Assembly (NCBI GenBank): GCA_965247255.1
Contig: CBDFGS010000010.1
Location: forward strand, 465,114-529,113
Reading direction: 5' to 3'
DNA length: 64,000 nucleotides
Source of the DNA: CBDFGS01 sp965247255
Lineage (GTDB): Bacteria > Chloroflexota > Dehalococcoidia > Lucifugimonadales > CAUZJF01
Notes under the pieces: model-generated
What the model saw: only the letters and a program-made list of their open reading frames with translations
The model's database searches: none
Told to the model about the DNA's origin: nothing
Translations under genes and position numbers: made by a program
Shown: positions 1-10,262 of the stretch, piece by piece
How positions within the stretch are numbered: the stretch's first letter is position 1
Layout: each line of letters opens with the position of its first letter

Positions 1-216
1 GACCTGCTGGCGAGGGCGGGCCATGTGGACGACGGAGAGCGGGACCCAGACAGCGGCCCGCTGGAGACCGGGGACGTCGAGAGGGCCTACCAATTCATGC
101 TGGCCGACCCCAGACTGAGGACCGGCGTGAGGCCGAAGGAGCCGGTCTCGGTGGGGGCCAAGCGCTTCTTCGTCCACATGTACGAGCGGTTCACCGGCAG
201 GAGCCTTCTCGGGTAA
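1..216 (+). CDS. Hypothetical protein, 5' end outside window
   Basis: The reading frame is open from base 1 to a TAA at 214-216; an internal GTG at 25 would give 63 residues, but the frame continues upstream, so the gene is probably truncated by the window edge. The product is charged, with a C-terminal segment rich in Phe, Arg and Gly and no recognised motif. It lies upstream of a phage-type PP-loop gene on the same strand, so it may be a phage accessory gene. Function unknown. Confidence 0.45.
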   Translation, partial: DLLARAGHVDDGERDPDSGPLETGDVERAYQFMLADPRLRTGVRPKEPVSVGAKRFFVHMYERFTGRSLLG

Positions 217-811
217 TGTGATGTTCGATGTGCCCGACCGCCCAAAATCGTTAGCTCAGTTTGCTGACGGCTGCGGGCCTCTTTCCTGAATAACATCCTT
301 CACTGAGAGGGCTGCCCGGCAGGTCCGACTGGTGAAGGCGGCCCCTATCGCCGTGCCCCATCCCGGCCGCTCCGTACCGCCACCACGCCGTGCAGGGACG
401 CTCCCTGAGTCCAGCGAGGACCTCCGGTAGGCGGCGCTCCGTCTCAGTCCCCCCGCATCCCGGCACCCGCCTTCGCTCCCCTGCTCCCCCTCCATGTGAT
501 TGGCCACATGTCCGTTCTGTCATCGTTTGCTGACTTCTTGGGCCGATCGGTCTCCCTCTCGCCTATCTGGAAGGCAGGTCCGCGACGGGTTCTGCTCTTG
601 CGCCAGCGGCCCGTCTCCCGGTACGAAGGTTCGTGACGCTCCCCTACGACCGTTTGCACATCCCCGTTAGTACGACGTGTAGGGGGGGTCTCCGCGGAGG
701 CCCCCCTTGCACGACATTCCCAACCGCCCAGGTCCGCTTCACAATAGGTATCAGAACTGGTGTTCGGCCCAACGGTCGGCCACCGGCGGATGGGACCCGT
801 GGAGGGGACGG
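217..811. other. Gene-poor stretch with a strong hairpin
   Basis: No convincing gene is visible on either strand; the open frames lack ribosome binding sites and recognisable protein character. The only clear structure is a GC-rich hairpin at 683-706: a GGGGGG arm, a CTCC/GGAG inner stem and a CCCCCC arm. It has only two T residues after the stem, so it would be a poor intrinsic terminator. Confidence 0.5.
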
Positions 812-1021
812 ATGGAAGAGACGAAGGGGCAACGCAAACCGGAGAGGAGCGGCACCGGAACGGAGCTGAGGGTGGTGCGGATCGATTTCGATCCCGGACC
901 CGACGCCGAGGACCGGCTGCGCCGCCTCTTCACGCTGCTCGTCAAGTACGCCGCCAAGGACAGACTCCCTGTGCCGGGGAACGACCCCGCTTCAGAGGAC
1001 CGAGCAGGGGACGAGGGCTGA
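812..1021 (+). CDS. Small charged hypothetical protein
   Basis: ATG at 812 gives 69 residues. The N-terminus is basic (MEETKGQRKPERSG), followed by a short strand-helix segment (VVRIDFDPGPDAEDRLRRL) and an acidic tail. The stop TGA overlaps the ATG of the next gene at 1021 (ATGA), a typical translational-coupling arrangement that supports this frame and start. It is probably a phage accessory protein; no family is recognised. Confidence 0.55.
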   Translation: MEETKGQRKPERSGTGTELRVVRIDFDPGPDAEDRLRRLFTLLVKYAAKDRLPVPGNDPASEDRAGDEG

Positions 1022-1774
1022 TGCGCTCCGCTCCTCGAATGACGGTCGTCAGCCTCGGCGGGGGCGTGCAGTCCACCGTCATGGCGCTCATGGCCGGTGG
1101 GGGCGCATTCGGACGAGCGCCTGACTGCGCCATATTCGCCGACACCGGCTGGGAGCCGCCGACTATCTACGAGCACCTGGACTGGCTGGCGGACAAGCTC
1201 CGCTTCCCGCTCCACGTCGTCGACAGTGGGCGGAGCCTCAGAGAGGACGCCAAGGCTCTCGTCAACCACTCAGGCAACGAGAGCTTCATTGATATCCCCG
1301 TGTACCTCAAGGGAAGGGACGGAAGCGGCGACGGCAGTGCACAGAGCACTACAAGGTGCGACGTGCGCCAAGAAGCGCATGGGTTGAACGTTCCGGATGC
1401 GGAACCCGGCCAGGAGTGGGCCGGTGGATAGGGGAGCAGGCATGGGGGCCAGAGGCGGAACCGTGTCTGAAGCCTCCCCGACAATGTGGCGGCGGTGACC
1501 CTGCTAAACCGTGCGCTGCTAGCCAGAGTGTCGTTATGGTCACGAAAGGAACTGCCAACTGAAGCGTCGAATGTAGAACCACCTGCTTACGGTAGGGCGA
1601 GGGTGGAGTCATCGGAACCCCTGTCTGTCGTATACAGGGGCAGTCCTGTTAGGACAGAGACACCGAACTCCAATCAACCGGCGTCTCCCGATGGCGAGCG
1701 CGGCAGCGAGCCGTGCCAGGCGTAGAGGCAGAACCTAAGACGGCACGCAGACGCAACCTAGGTGAACTTGGGAA

Positions 1775-2513
<739 letters not shown>

Positions 2514-2626
2514 GCGCGACCGGCTCTCCGGCAACGGAGTAGGCCAGCCTTCGGCCAATGCCGGACGTGTGGCAGAGCCCTCGTAGTAGTCCGAGGTCGG
2601 GAAAGCCGGCCGCATGGCGAAGGAGG

Positions 2627-3365
<739 letters not shown>

Positions 3366-4110
3366 GCAGTCGGATGGGTGTGGAACGAAGCGAATTACGC
3401 CGGAGGAGGGATGTACGAACCCGACGACGATGGCGGAAAAGCCGATGTTCCCGACACATGGGTCTAACCCATCTGATGGAGAGCCGGATGCCCTGAAAGG
3501 GGCACGTCCGGTTCGGTGAGGGGGATGGCGCAAACCAGCCGGAGTACTCCGGCCACTGGCGGCGCCGTCCCCACTCAATCGGTCCGCCGGAAGATACGCC
3601 GGCTGCTCGGGCTCAGGAAGAGACAGAGGATACCCTCCGGCGCCACCGTCGAGCTGTGGCTGGGCATCTCGACCGACGAGGCCATCCGCATGCGAGCGTC
3701 CCGCGACAGGTGGATACGCAACCGCTACCCGCTGATCGAGGCTGGTATGTCCAGGCAGGACTGCCTGGACTGGTGGGAGGCACGTTACGATAGGCCCCTG
3801 GAGAGATCGGCCTGCGTCGGCTGTCCCTACCAGTCCCGCCAGCGTTGGGTAGAGACGAAGCAGCGGTTCCCAGAGATGTTCGACGAGGCGGTCGAGATCG
3901 ACTCGAACATGCGGGGCAACCTGGCCTTCGCTAAGGAACCCTACCTCCACCCGATACGCGTGCCGCTCGCAGAGGCGGTACGGCTCGATGAGGCGCAGCT
4001 GGGGCTCAGCCAGCAAGGGGAAGCCCGCCTGCACGGACAGGGGTTCGGCAACGAGTGCGAGGGGTACTGCGGCATCTGACTGAGCCCGTCGAGATCAGCG
4101 CAGCCGCGCT

Positions 4111-4139
4111 TTGACGTTGGCCCGCCAATCGGGTATGAT
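4111..4139 (+). promoter_or_regulatory. Sigma70-type promoter upstream of the recombinase leader
   Basis: TTGACG at 4111-4116 and TATGAT at 4134-4139 are separated by exactly 17 bp, a near-consensus vegetative promoter. The expected transcription start is near 4146. It would drive the structured leader at 4146-4266 and, by readthrough, the large serine recombinase. Confidence 0.75.
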
Positions 4140-4145
4140 TGCGGC

Positions 4146-4266
4146 TAGAAGTTGGCCCGGCGGTGCAATCAACACCCCGGGCCGTGGCGCCACCTAACGA
4201 GCAGGTGATGCGAATGAGATTGTACTACTCGCAGGCCCGCTCATCCAGACCGAGCGGGTCTTTCGT
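4146..4266 (+). ncRNA. Candidate structured small RNA or recombinase leader
   Basis: Directly after the promoter lies about 120 nt with four successive stems. The first is an 11-bp stem GGCCCGG-C-GGTG / CACC-CCGGGCC at 4154-4183. It is followed by CACCT/AGGTG at 4191-4207, TGCGA/TCGCA at 4209-4233, and a terminator hairpin at 4236-4258 with a T-rich tail. No ORF fits. Promoter, multi-stem body and terminator together look like a self-contained small RNA gene, or a leader that attenuates recombinase expression. No known RNA family is recognised; the fold is by eye only. Confidence 0.5.
4236..4266 (+). terminator. Intrinsic terminator before the recombinase
   Basis: CCCGCTC at 4236-4242 pairs with GAGCGGG at 4252-4258 around a 9-nt loop and is followed by TCTTTCGTATTC. 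It lies between the promoter at 4111 and the recombinase ATG at 4297, so it either ends a small RNA or acts as an attenuator. Confidence 0.7.
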
Positions 4267-4296
4267 ATTCATGGACGTTAGAGCAAGGAGGCAATC

Positions 4297-6021
4297 ATGG
4301 CGAGAACCAAGGCAATGAAGCAACAGGGCGGCAAGAGGGCGGCCATCTACGCCCGCGTATCGGACAAGAGCCAGGCTGAGGACGACAAGACCTCCCTCTC
4401 CGAGCAGACCACCGAGATGGAAGCCTACTGTGAGGGCAAGGGCATGACCGTTACCGCCCGCTACCAGGAGGTGGGCCGGGGCTGGTCCAAGAAGCGCCCC
4501 GAGTTCCTCCGGATGCTGGCCGACGCCAAGCGGGGACGCTTCGACACCATCGTCTGCTGGAAGTCGGACCGCCTCAGCCGGGGAATGTACCCCGCCGCAG
4601 CCCTCATGGAGGTCGTCGAGGCGTACCAGATACGGCTTGAGGCCGTAATGGACGCCATAGACATGAAGACCTTCGGACTCATGGCCGCCATCGGCAAGAT
4701 CGAGCTTGACAACTTCCGGGAGAGGGCGTCCATGGGCAAGCGTGGCACGGCCAAGCAGGGGAGGATGCCCGTCGGCTCCCTCTCCTACGGATACCGGATC
4801 GGAGACGACGGCAAACCGGAGATATACGAGCCCGAGGCAGAGGTCGTCCGGCGCATCTTCCATATGTACGTCCACGAGGGAATGTCCGGGTTGGCCATCA
4901 GCCGCCAACTGACCAGGGACAACGCCCCTACTTTTAATCCGGGTTCTCGATGGCATACCTCCTTCCTCAGCGCTCTTCTGGGGAAGGAGGTCTACAAAGG
5001 CAACTGGTGGTACGGCAAGTCCCGCTGGGTTGCGACGGAGGGCGGAGAGACCGTATACGCCCAACCGCAAGACGCCTGGATCAAGGTGCCCTTCCCGCCG
5101 CTGGTGGACGAGCAGACCTGGGACCGGGCGCAGGCCGTCAAGAAGCAGAGGAAGACACAATCCACCCGCAACACCAAGATATTCTACCTTCTTCAACACC
5201 TGGTCAGGTGCGCCGAATGCGGGCGTCTCTTCGCCTGCAAGTCAACGACCCGCAGGACCGTGAAATCCAATGGCAGGACCTACAAGTACAACCTGAAGAC
5301 CCCTTATCGGCACTATCACTGCTACGGAATGCTGAGCGAGGGCCTTCGGTGCAGGGAGCGGTCCCACATCAAGGCCGGACAGTTGGAGGAGCTGGTCTGG
5401 AGCCAGGTCAAGGAGACGATCCAGAATCCCGAGCTCATCGTGGCCGGCATCGAGGCTCTGGATACGCAGGGAGAGGACGGGCTGGGAAAGCGGATCGCCA
5501 GGGCGGAGCGCGATCTCCAGAAAGTCCAGATCGAAGAAGAAAGAGCCATCAGGCTGTACGTGTCGGGGAAGATTAAGGAAGACCAACTCGACCAGCAACG
5601 CAAGTTCATCCTCGAACGGCTGGAAACCGCTCGGGAGAAGCTGGACGACCTCCGCACCAGGGAGTCGATGGCATCTGAGAAGCGGGGCCTGATGGAGAAC
5701 CTTGTCCAGTGGGCTGGGAAGTTCGGCAAAGGGTTGGATGACCTGCCCGACGAGAAGCGCCGGGATGTCCTGCGGCTGCTCGTCGATCAGGTCTTGGTCG
5801 ATCGTAACAACAACATCAGCATTACCCTGGGTATTCCAACAGAGGATTTCGTGTCGATTGAGAATGAGGAATCACCATCGGTCAGCCCTCCCGCCCGTGT
5901 ACTGCTCCCAACGCGCTATCGCCATGTCCACGTAGCGCGGCTCGATCTCCATCGCGTAGCAGGTGCGACCCAACTGTTCGCAAGCCACCATCGTTGTACC
6001 GGAGCCTGCGAAGGGGTCTAG
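4297..6021 (+). CDS. Large serine recombinase (integrase)
   Basis: A 574-residue site-specific recombinase, probably the element's integrase/excisionase. The N-terminal resolvase domain (about 14-150) has the catalytic serine in YARVSDKSQ, followed by the SDRLSRG motif. The recombinase domain (about 175-290) includes YGYRIGDDGKPEIYEPEAEVVRRIF. A zinc ribbon follows (CAEC at about 306-309, then HYHCYG and LRC near 350-362), then a coiled-coil stretch at about 395-460. The start is set by AAGGAGG six bases upstream of ATG 4297. The last 45 or so residues, after about residue 525, are antisense to the 3' end of the methyltransferase gene and look unlike the family, so the natural C-terminus has probably been replaced or extended by readthrough. 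No matching att sites were found by eye. Confidence 0.93.
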   Translation: MARTKAMKQQGGKRAAIYARVSDKSQAEDDKTSLSEQTTEMEAYCEGKGMTVTARYQEVGRGWSKKRPEFLRMLADAKRGRFDTIVCWKSDRLSRGMYPAAALMEVVEAYQIRLEAVMDAIDMKTFGLMAAIGKIELDNFRERASMGKRGTAKQGRMPVGSLSYGYRIGDDGKPEIYEPEAEVVRRIFHMYVHEGMSGLAISRQLTRDNAPTFNPGSRWHTSFLSALLGKEVYKGNWWYGKSRWVATEGGETVYAQPQDAWIKVPFPPLVDEQTWDRAQAVKKQRKTQSTRNTKIFYLLQHLVRCAECGRLFACKSTTRRTVKSNGRTYKYNLKTPYRHYHCYGMLSEGLRCRERSHIKAGQLEELVWSQVKETIQNPELIVAGIEALDTQGEDGLGKRIARAERDLQKVQIEEERAIRLYVSGKIKEDQLDQQRKFILERLETAREKLDDLRTRESMASEKRGLMENLVQWAGKFGKGLDDLPDEKRRDVLRLLVDQVLVDRNNNISITLGIPTEDFVSIENEESPSVSPPARVLLPTRYRHVHVARLDLHRVAGATQLFASHHRCTGACEGV

Positions 6022-7177
6022 AACGCGCTGAGCGTCAAGAATCTCGACATATCGCCGGAGCAAGGGCACCGGCTTAGGTGTGGGATGGTCATAGGTGTTG
6101 TCTGTGATAATTGGAGACGAATAGACCTTGCTATGCTCTGATTGGTGCAACTGCTTCCAGCCTGGCTTCTCCGACCATATCAAGGCTATGTACTCGACGT
6201 CTGACTTCCACGTGCCCGACGTGAACGGGATGGCGTTCGTTTTGTGCCACACATGCAAATCAAACGACCGATCATACTCCCGTGCCAACGCTGCATAATC
6301 GGGGACTAGTGGTCCAACATCCTAGTATTGAAGGGTTCTGAGGTTACGGCTTGGTAGGGGCGGGTTTGAAACCCGCCCTGTCGTCGTAGCACGCCAATCT
6401 CGGCTACCCATCATTTCAAAGATTTCGGTCTACTAGGTTTCTGGAGTGGAAAGCGATCATCATAGGCGCCATGCCCATGAGAAAGGCGGCGTGCTCGGAA
6501 AGGTCAAAATGTGATATGGCTTCAAGCTGGCCCCGTTGATATATGGCATTGCCTGCAAAGCCACCCCCCGATAAACCCGTGTGCGCATACGGTGGGTCGG
6601 TCAAGATGAGGTCACACTCTGCCCCGTCCAGCAGCCGCGCCACGTCCTCCGCCGACGTGCTGTCGCCGCACATGAGCCGATGCCGCCCTAGCGTCCACAC
6701 GTTGCCCCGCTTGCTCACCGGCTCGGCGGGCGGCTCCGGTACGGCGTCCGGGTAGCCCGGAGGCTCCGGCGTCAGGGCGATGTTGTGCATGGATTCCAGC
6801 AGGCCCTTCATGGCCGCGTCCGCCTGGTCTGCCATGCCCTTCACCAGGGCATCCAGGGCCGCGGTGTCAGGCTGGGCCATCGCCGCCAGAGGGTCTAGGG
6901 TCGCCAGCACCTGCCCCGCCTCGACTTTGTCGAGGTCGGTCACCAGGACGGGCACGATCTGCTCCGGGTCTAGTCCGGCCCGTAGATGCCCATCTATGAG
7001 CACCAGGCCGTCCTCCGTCTCCCGTGCTATCACCGCGTCGGCGTAGCCCACCTGGGCAAGCATGGTCTGGAGGGCCTGCCGCTGGGCCTTGGGATGGCGT
7101 CGCCAGTTACGCGAGTCAACTGCCAGGTCTCCGGCCCGGACGTGGCGTAGCTCCGTGATCCGGTTGCGGATGGTCAT
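5872..7177 (-). pseudogene. ParB-like/DNA methyltransferase fusion interrupted by a MITE
   Basis: The pieces are 7177-6437 and 6305-5872. The N-terminal ParB-like segment contains the LIDGHLRAG motif. The methyltransferase domain has the TDPPY catalytic motif and a C-terminal DPFAGSGTT AdoMet-binding motif, the order of beta-class N4-cytosine/N6-adenine methyltransferases. Removing 127 bp of the MITE (keeping one CTAG) gives an in-frame 392-residue protein reading HSRNLVPDYAALAREYDRSF across the junction, so the gene was intact before insertion. The ATG at 7177 overlaps the stop of the preceding gene (TGATG), placing it last in the phage late operon. It probably protects phage DNA. Its 3' end overlaps the recombinase tail on the other strand by 150 bp. 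Confidence 0.88.
6306..6436 (+). mobile_element. 131-bp MITE, copy 1
   Basis: CTAG-TGGTCCAACATCC to GATTTCGGTCTA-CTAG. The 127-bp core carries a central perfect palindrome GGGCGGGTTT-G-AAACCCGCCC and weak terminal inverted repeats (TGGTCC / TAGACC). The flanking CTAG is a 4-bp target duplication, because removing the core plus one CTAG restores the methyltransferase frame. It encodes no protein. The other three copies are at 35626, 54278 and 54776 (inverted). Confidence 0.88.
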
Positions 7178-7827
7178 CACGCCACCAACGTCGCGCCGCT
7201 GGCGAACTTGACGCGCTTCAGCACCTCGGCCCGCTCCCGGTGGTAGTCCTTGGCCGTCATGGAGTACTGCCCTACCCGCTCGGACTGCAGCCCGATACGG
7301 TGCTGGGCAGCCAGTGCCCCCAGGTCGGACCCGGCGCTCACCCAGGCGGCGGGCAGCGGGTACGCCCGGTAGCCGTAGACGCGCATGACGGTCATGGGCT
7401 GGGTGGTGGACAGGAGCAGCGCGCCGTTGTCCGCCATCGTCAGCCGGAAGGTGCGGGCAGTCTGGGCCCCGTCCCGCGTCACCGGGACCATATCGCTTGT
7501 GCCAGTTACACCGTTGGCGAAGAAAGTAGAGTCCGCGTGAAACATGGAATCTACAAAAGTTCCAAGGATGCGGAAGGCAGGATAGCCTCCCATGAGCCCG
7601 TCTACGTCCCCGGAGAGGAAGGGGTAAGCGATGGTCAGGTTGGCGCTGGTCTGGGCCTGGTGGATGCCCGTCCAGACCGTAACGGGGAAGGAAGCCGACC
7701 GCGCCGCTGCCGGAAGGTGGTCGTGCACGTCCTGTGAGGCCGTCTCTGCCAGTTGCAGCAGGACGGCATCGCTCAGGTCGGTCTCGACTCGTTGCGCTAT
7801 GTCGTAGATGGAAGTGATGGCCGCCAC
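7177..7827 (-). CDS. Phage structural/connector-region protein, unknown family
   Basis: A 216-residue protein between the connector-like gene and the methyltransferase in the late operon. The start ATG at 7827 abuts or overlaps the stop of the upstream gene, and its own stop overlaps the methyltransferase start. No motif is recognised. The N-terminal helix (SIYDIAQRVETDLSDAVLLQLAETASQDVHDHL) followed by beta-rich sequence would fit a head-tail connector or neck protein, but this is inferred only from position. Confidence 0.7.
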   Translation of the reverse strand: MAAITSIYDIAQRVETDLSDAVLLQLAETASQDVHDHLPAAARSASFPVTVWTGIHQAQTSANLTIAYPFLSGDVDGLMGGYPAFRILGTFVDSMFHADSTFFANGVTGTSDMVPVTRDGAQTARTFRLTMADNGALLLSTTQPMTVMRVYGYRAYPLPAAWVSAGSDLGALAAQHRIGLQSERVGQYSMTAKDYHRERAEVLKRVKFASGATLVA

Positions 7828-8174
7828 TACGAATACTCCTCTAACTGAGTCTCCAAGTGGTCCTCTCGCCGCACGACCGCCATGACCCGCAGCTTCGTGT
7901 CCTTCAGCGTCTTCCCCTCTCTGTCTCGCACGCTGGTCACCCGGTCGTTTTCGCGGATGTCCGCGCCCAGGGGCAGCAGCATCACGTGGGTAGCCACGGC
8001 GACCATCTTGTCGCCGTCGGCTACGAAACGCTCAGCACGGGACTGCCAGTAGCACGGCGAGCTAGTAAGCGGCTGCGTGAGCGTCGTCACCGGGGCGCCG
8101 TAGCGGTCAGTGTCTGCGGAGGCGGTGTCGCGCTCGGTGGCGCAGCGCATGGTCATGCGAGCGCGAGCGCCCAC
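7827..8174 (-). CDS. Head-tail joining protein-like
   Basis: A 115-residue protein with a compact beta-rich C-terminal half (VAVATHVMLLPLGADIRENDRVTSVRDREG), the pattern of phage head-closure or head-tail joining proteins (SPP1 gp16/Phage_H_T_join-like). It sits downstream of the capsid gene, where such connectors normally lie. Assignment is by pattern and context. An alternative start is the internal ATG at residue 7. Confidence 0.55.
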   Translation of the reverse strand: MGARARMTMRCATERDTASADTDRYGAPVTTLTQPLTSSPCYWQSRAERFVADGDKMVAVATHVMLLPLGADIRENDRVTSVRDREGKTLKDTKLRVMAVVRREDHLETQLEEYS

Positions 8175-8176
8175 GG

Positions 8177-8362
8177 CTATCGCCCCTCAGTAGCAATTAG
8201 CTCGGTGCGGTCTCGGCTCGCCTGTTGCTGGATTGCCAGAGCGTGGCAGTTGCAGGGGCAAGCGGCGAGGCCCTTGGGTATCCCTCTATGGCAGCCGCCG
8301 TCGCACTGGGGGTGGTTGCCATGCTTGAAGGCGCCCTTGTCTCGATACTGGCGCTTATCCAT
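8177..8362 (-). CDS. Small Cys/His-rich phage protein
   Basis: Sixty-one residues containing CDGGC and CPCNC clusters with nearby histidines, a likely zinc-binding knuckle. It overlaps the end of the upstream gene by 8 bp and ends 2 bp before the next, so it is embedded in the operon. No known family is recognised; its role may be structural or regulatory. Confidence 0.6.
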   Translation of the reverse strand: MDKRQYRDKGAFKHGNHPQCDGGCHRGIPKGLAACPCNCHALAIQQQASRDRTELIATEGR

Positions 8363-8819
8363 TCTCGACCTCTACGTAGCGCACCGTGATGGTCATCTCG
8401 CCGCCATCGCCTTGGTAGGGGTCCGTCGCGGCAGCCGTGACAGCAGCGCCGGTCGGCCTACCCAGGCCAGTAGGCTGCAGGTCGGCCCACCCGGTACGCT
8501 CGTCGGTGTCCCGCAGAATGGCGGCGCCGATGCGGGCCGCCTCTTCACCGTCCGCGCCGTAGCGCAGGGACAGCGGTTTAGGTTGCACGTATCCCCCGGC
8601 GGCCTTTTCCACGAAGACGCTTAGAACCTCGATGCTCTGTCCGATGCTCGGCGTGGGAGTAAGCGGCTGGGATTCAGTGTCCAGGGAGCGCACCTGCTCC
8701 GGTGATAGGACGGTCCGCTGGGTCTGGGCCTTGGCCGCGACGGGATTTACACGGTATGTATCGTCCCGTGCCCCCGGCGTGACGTTCGACCTTTGGATGA
8801 TTCGATGCACTGACGGCAT
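8355..8819 (-). CDS. Phage head-region protein, unknown
   Basis: ATG at 8819 with GGGAGG eight bases upstream gives 154 residues (MPSVHRIIQRSNV...). It lies directly downstream of the major capsid gene and is mostly polar, with a glycine-rich C-terminal region. The operon position suggests a head decoration, fibre or connector protein; no motif proves this. A longer frame to 8879 exists but lacks a comparable ribosome binding site. Confidence 0.6.
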   Translation of the reverse strand: MPSVHRIIQRSNVTPGARDDTYRVNPVAAKAQTQRTVLSPEQVRSLDTESQPLTPTPSIGQSIEVLSVFVEKAAGGYVQPKPLSLRYGADGEEAARIGAAILRDTDERTGWADLQPTGLGRPTGAAVTAAATDPYQGDGGEMTITVRYVEVENG

Positions 8820-8885
8820 TGGCGTTCCTCCCAGTTGGTAGGGGCTGGCAGCGATCATATCCCCCCTTGCCCCTTTCATTCGCTC

Positions 8886-10259
8886 TTAGGCGGCAGCTAC
8901 GCCGAAGTTCGTGATCCTGGTGTATCCCGACCCACGCCGGATGTAGAACGTATAGCGACCGTCCACGTAGATGTTGAATCGGCCTGACGGAACTGTATTG
9001 ACTGCGGCCGTCGCAGCGGACGCGACCGCCACCGAGGGCACGTGTTGGGCCTCGGAGATGCGCACCTGAACCTGCTGCTTATCGCGCAAGGCACAGTGCT
9101 CGCCGAAGGCTCCCACGAGGACGGTGTGCTCGGGGAGCGCATTGCACAGGATCACCGGCAGATCGTCGATCATCATCATCGGCGCGTTGGCCGTACCCTG
9201 CAGGGCGCCCCTAGCGATGTATGAGCCTATCGTTGACTGTTCAGTCTGGTATTCCGCCCAGTCCTGCGAGTGGATGACAACGGCGTCAGAATCCGCTTCA
9301 CCCAGCCGCCAGACGCGCTCGCGCGCCTGGGCAATGGAGGTGTACAGTGCCATGTGGGTGCCTGACGAGAAGCCCGAATTACCATCGAGGGTATTCAATG
9401 AGGCATGGTCCAGGAACCCGGTAATGTCGGAGGCGTTCGCCGGCGACCCCACGTACTCCGTAGCAGGGAGGGGAGTGCCGCCGACGATGTCGTTCTGCAA
9501 CCGCCGCAGGAACTGGGACGTGAGCGCGCCGGTGAGCCGGGCGCGTATCTCCGCCTCGTCCATAAGCAGCTCCTCAGACACCTGGATAAAGGCGCCGCGC
9601 TTTACCACGTTGGCGCTTTGTTCCACTACTTGGAACTGGGATTCCAGGTAGGGATCGCCTTGAGAGATAGGGGAAACGTTCGACTGGTTGACTGTTTCTT
9701 CGGCGTACTTGACCACCCGCTCAGTCGTCGGCAGCTGGGGGATGATGTCCAGGATGGTCGGACGGGTACGCGGCGCCGGGACGTAGAGGTCCTCCCGCAC
9801 CGAATCAATGCTGTATTGGTTCGTGGCCGACGACGCATCGGTCGCAAACAGCGTCTTTAGGCTGACCTCCGTATCCACGGCGAACCCCTTGATGCGACCC
9901 GCCTTCAGATCGCCCCATCGCTCGTCCTGGAAGAGGGTGTCGGCGATGGACGCCTCGTTCCTGCCATTGAGGGGCGGGCGGTCCACCTTCTTGCCCAGAT
10001 CGTCGATGTGCTTGATGTGGTCGAGAGCGCCGTCCGCCTTCAGGTAGTCGTCGATCTCGGCCTGTAGCCGCTCTATCTCCTGGCTGCGATCGGTGAGCCA
10101 CTCGCCCATCGAGACTTCGATGTCGGGGTTCTTGATGCTGAAGACGTCACTCTTCAGCTGCCCCTCGTCGTCTGTGGACCGGCCCGTGCGCGCCTCCACC
10201 TCGGCTTTGGTGGCCTTCAGCTTCTCGGATGCCCTTACCAGATTCAGGTTGCTGCTCAT
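8886..10259 (-). CDS. HK97-fold major capsid protein
   Basis: A 457-residue protein. The N-terminal third is a charged helical delta/scaffold-like region (SSNLNLVRASEKLKATKAEV to about residue 130). The HK97-type capsid domain follows, with the P-domain hallmarks REDLYVPAPRTRPTILDIIPQLPT, a QVSEELLMDEAEIRARL stretch and a repeat-like C-terminus ending in YTRITNFGVAAA. It lies immediately downstream of the prohead protease, which would remove the delta domain during maturation. Spacing to the protease gene is 3 bp. Confidence 0.9.
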   Translation of the reverse strand: MSSNLNLVRASEKLKATKAEVEARTGRSTDDEGQLKSDVFSIKNPDIEVSMGEWLTDRSQEIERLQAEIDDYLKADGALDHIKHIDDLGKKVDRPPLNGRNEASIADTLFQDERWGDLKAGRIKGFAVDTEVSLKTLFATDASSATNQYSIDSVREDLYVPAPRTRPTILDIIPQLPTTERVVKYAEETVNQSNVSPISQGDPYLESQFQVVEQSANVVKRGAFIQVSEELLMDEAEIRARLTGALTSQFLRRLQNDIVGGTPLPATEYVGSPANASDITGFLDHASLNTLDGNSGFSSGTHMALYTSIAQARERVWRLGEADSDAVVIHSQDWAEYQTEQSTIGSYIARGALQGTANAPMMMIDDLPVILCNALPEHTVLVGAFGEHCALRDKQQVQVRISEAQHVPSVAVASAATAAVNTVPSGRFNIYVDGRYTFYIRRGSGYTRITNFGVAAA

Positions 10260-10262
10260 CGT

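Noticed and set aside
251..660. Overlapping minus-strand open frames in the GC-rich leader
   Set aside because: No ribosome binding sites, Arg/Gly-rich composition typical of non-coding GC-rich frames, and no protein motif.
683..706. Intrinsic terminator
   Set aside because: The hairpin is strong, but only two T residues follow, so it is reported as a hairpin only.
4225..5199. A 324-codon minus-strand frame opposite the serine recombinase
   Set aside because: Antisense shadow with no motif; the recombinase frame carries all catalytic and zinc-ribbon signatures.
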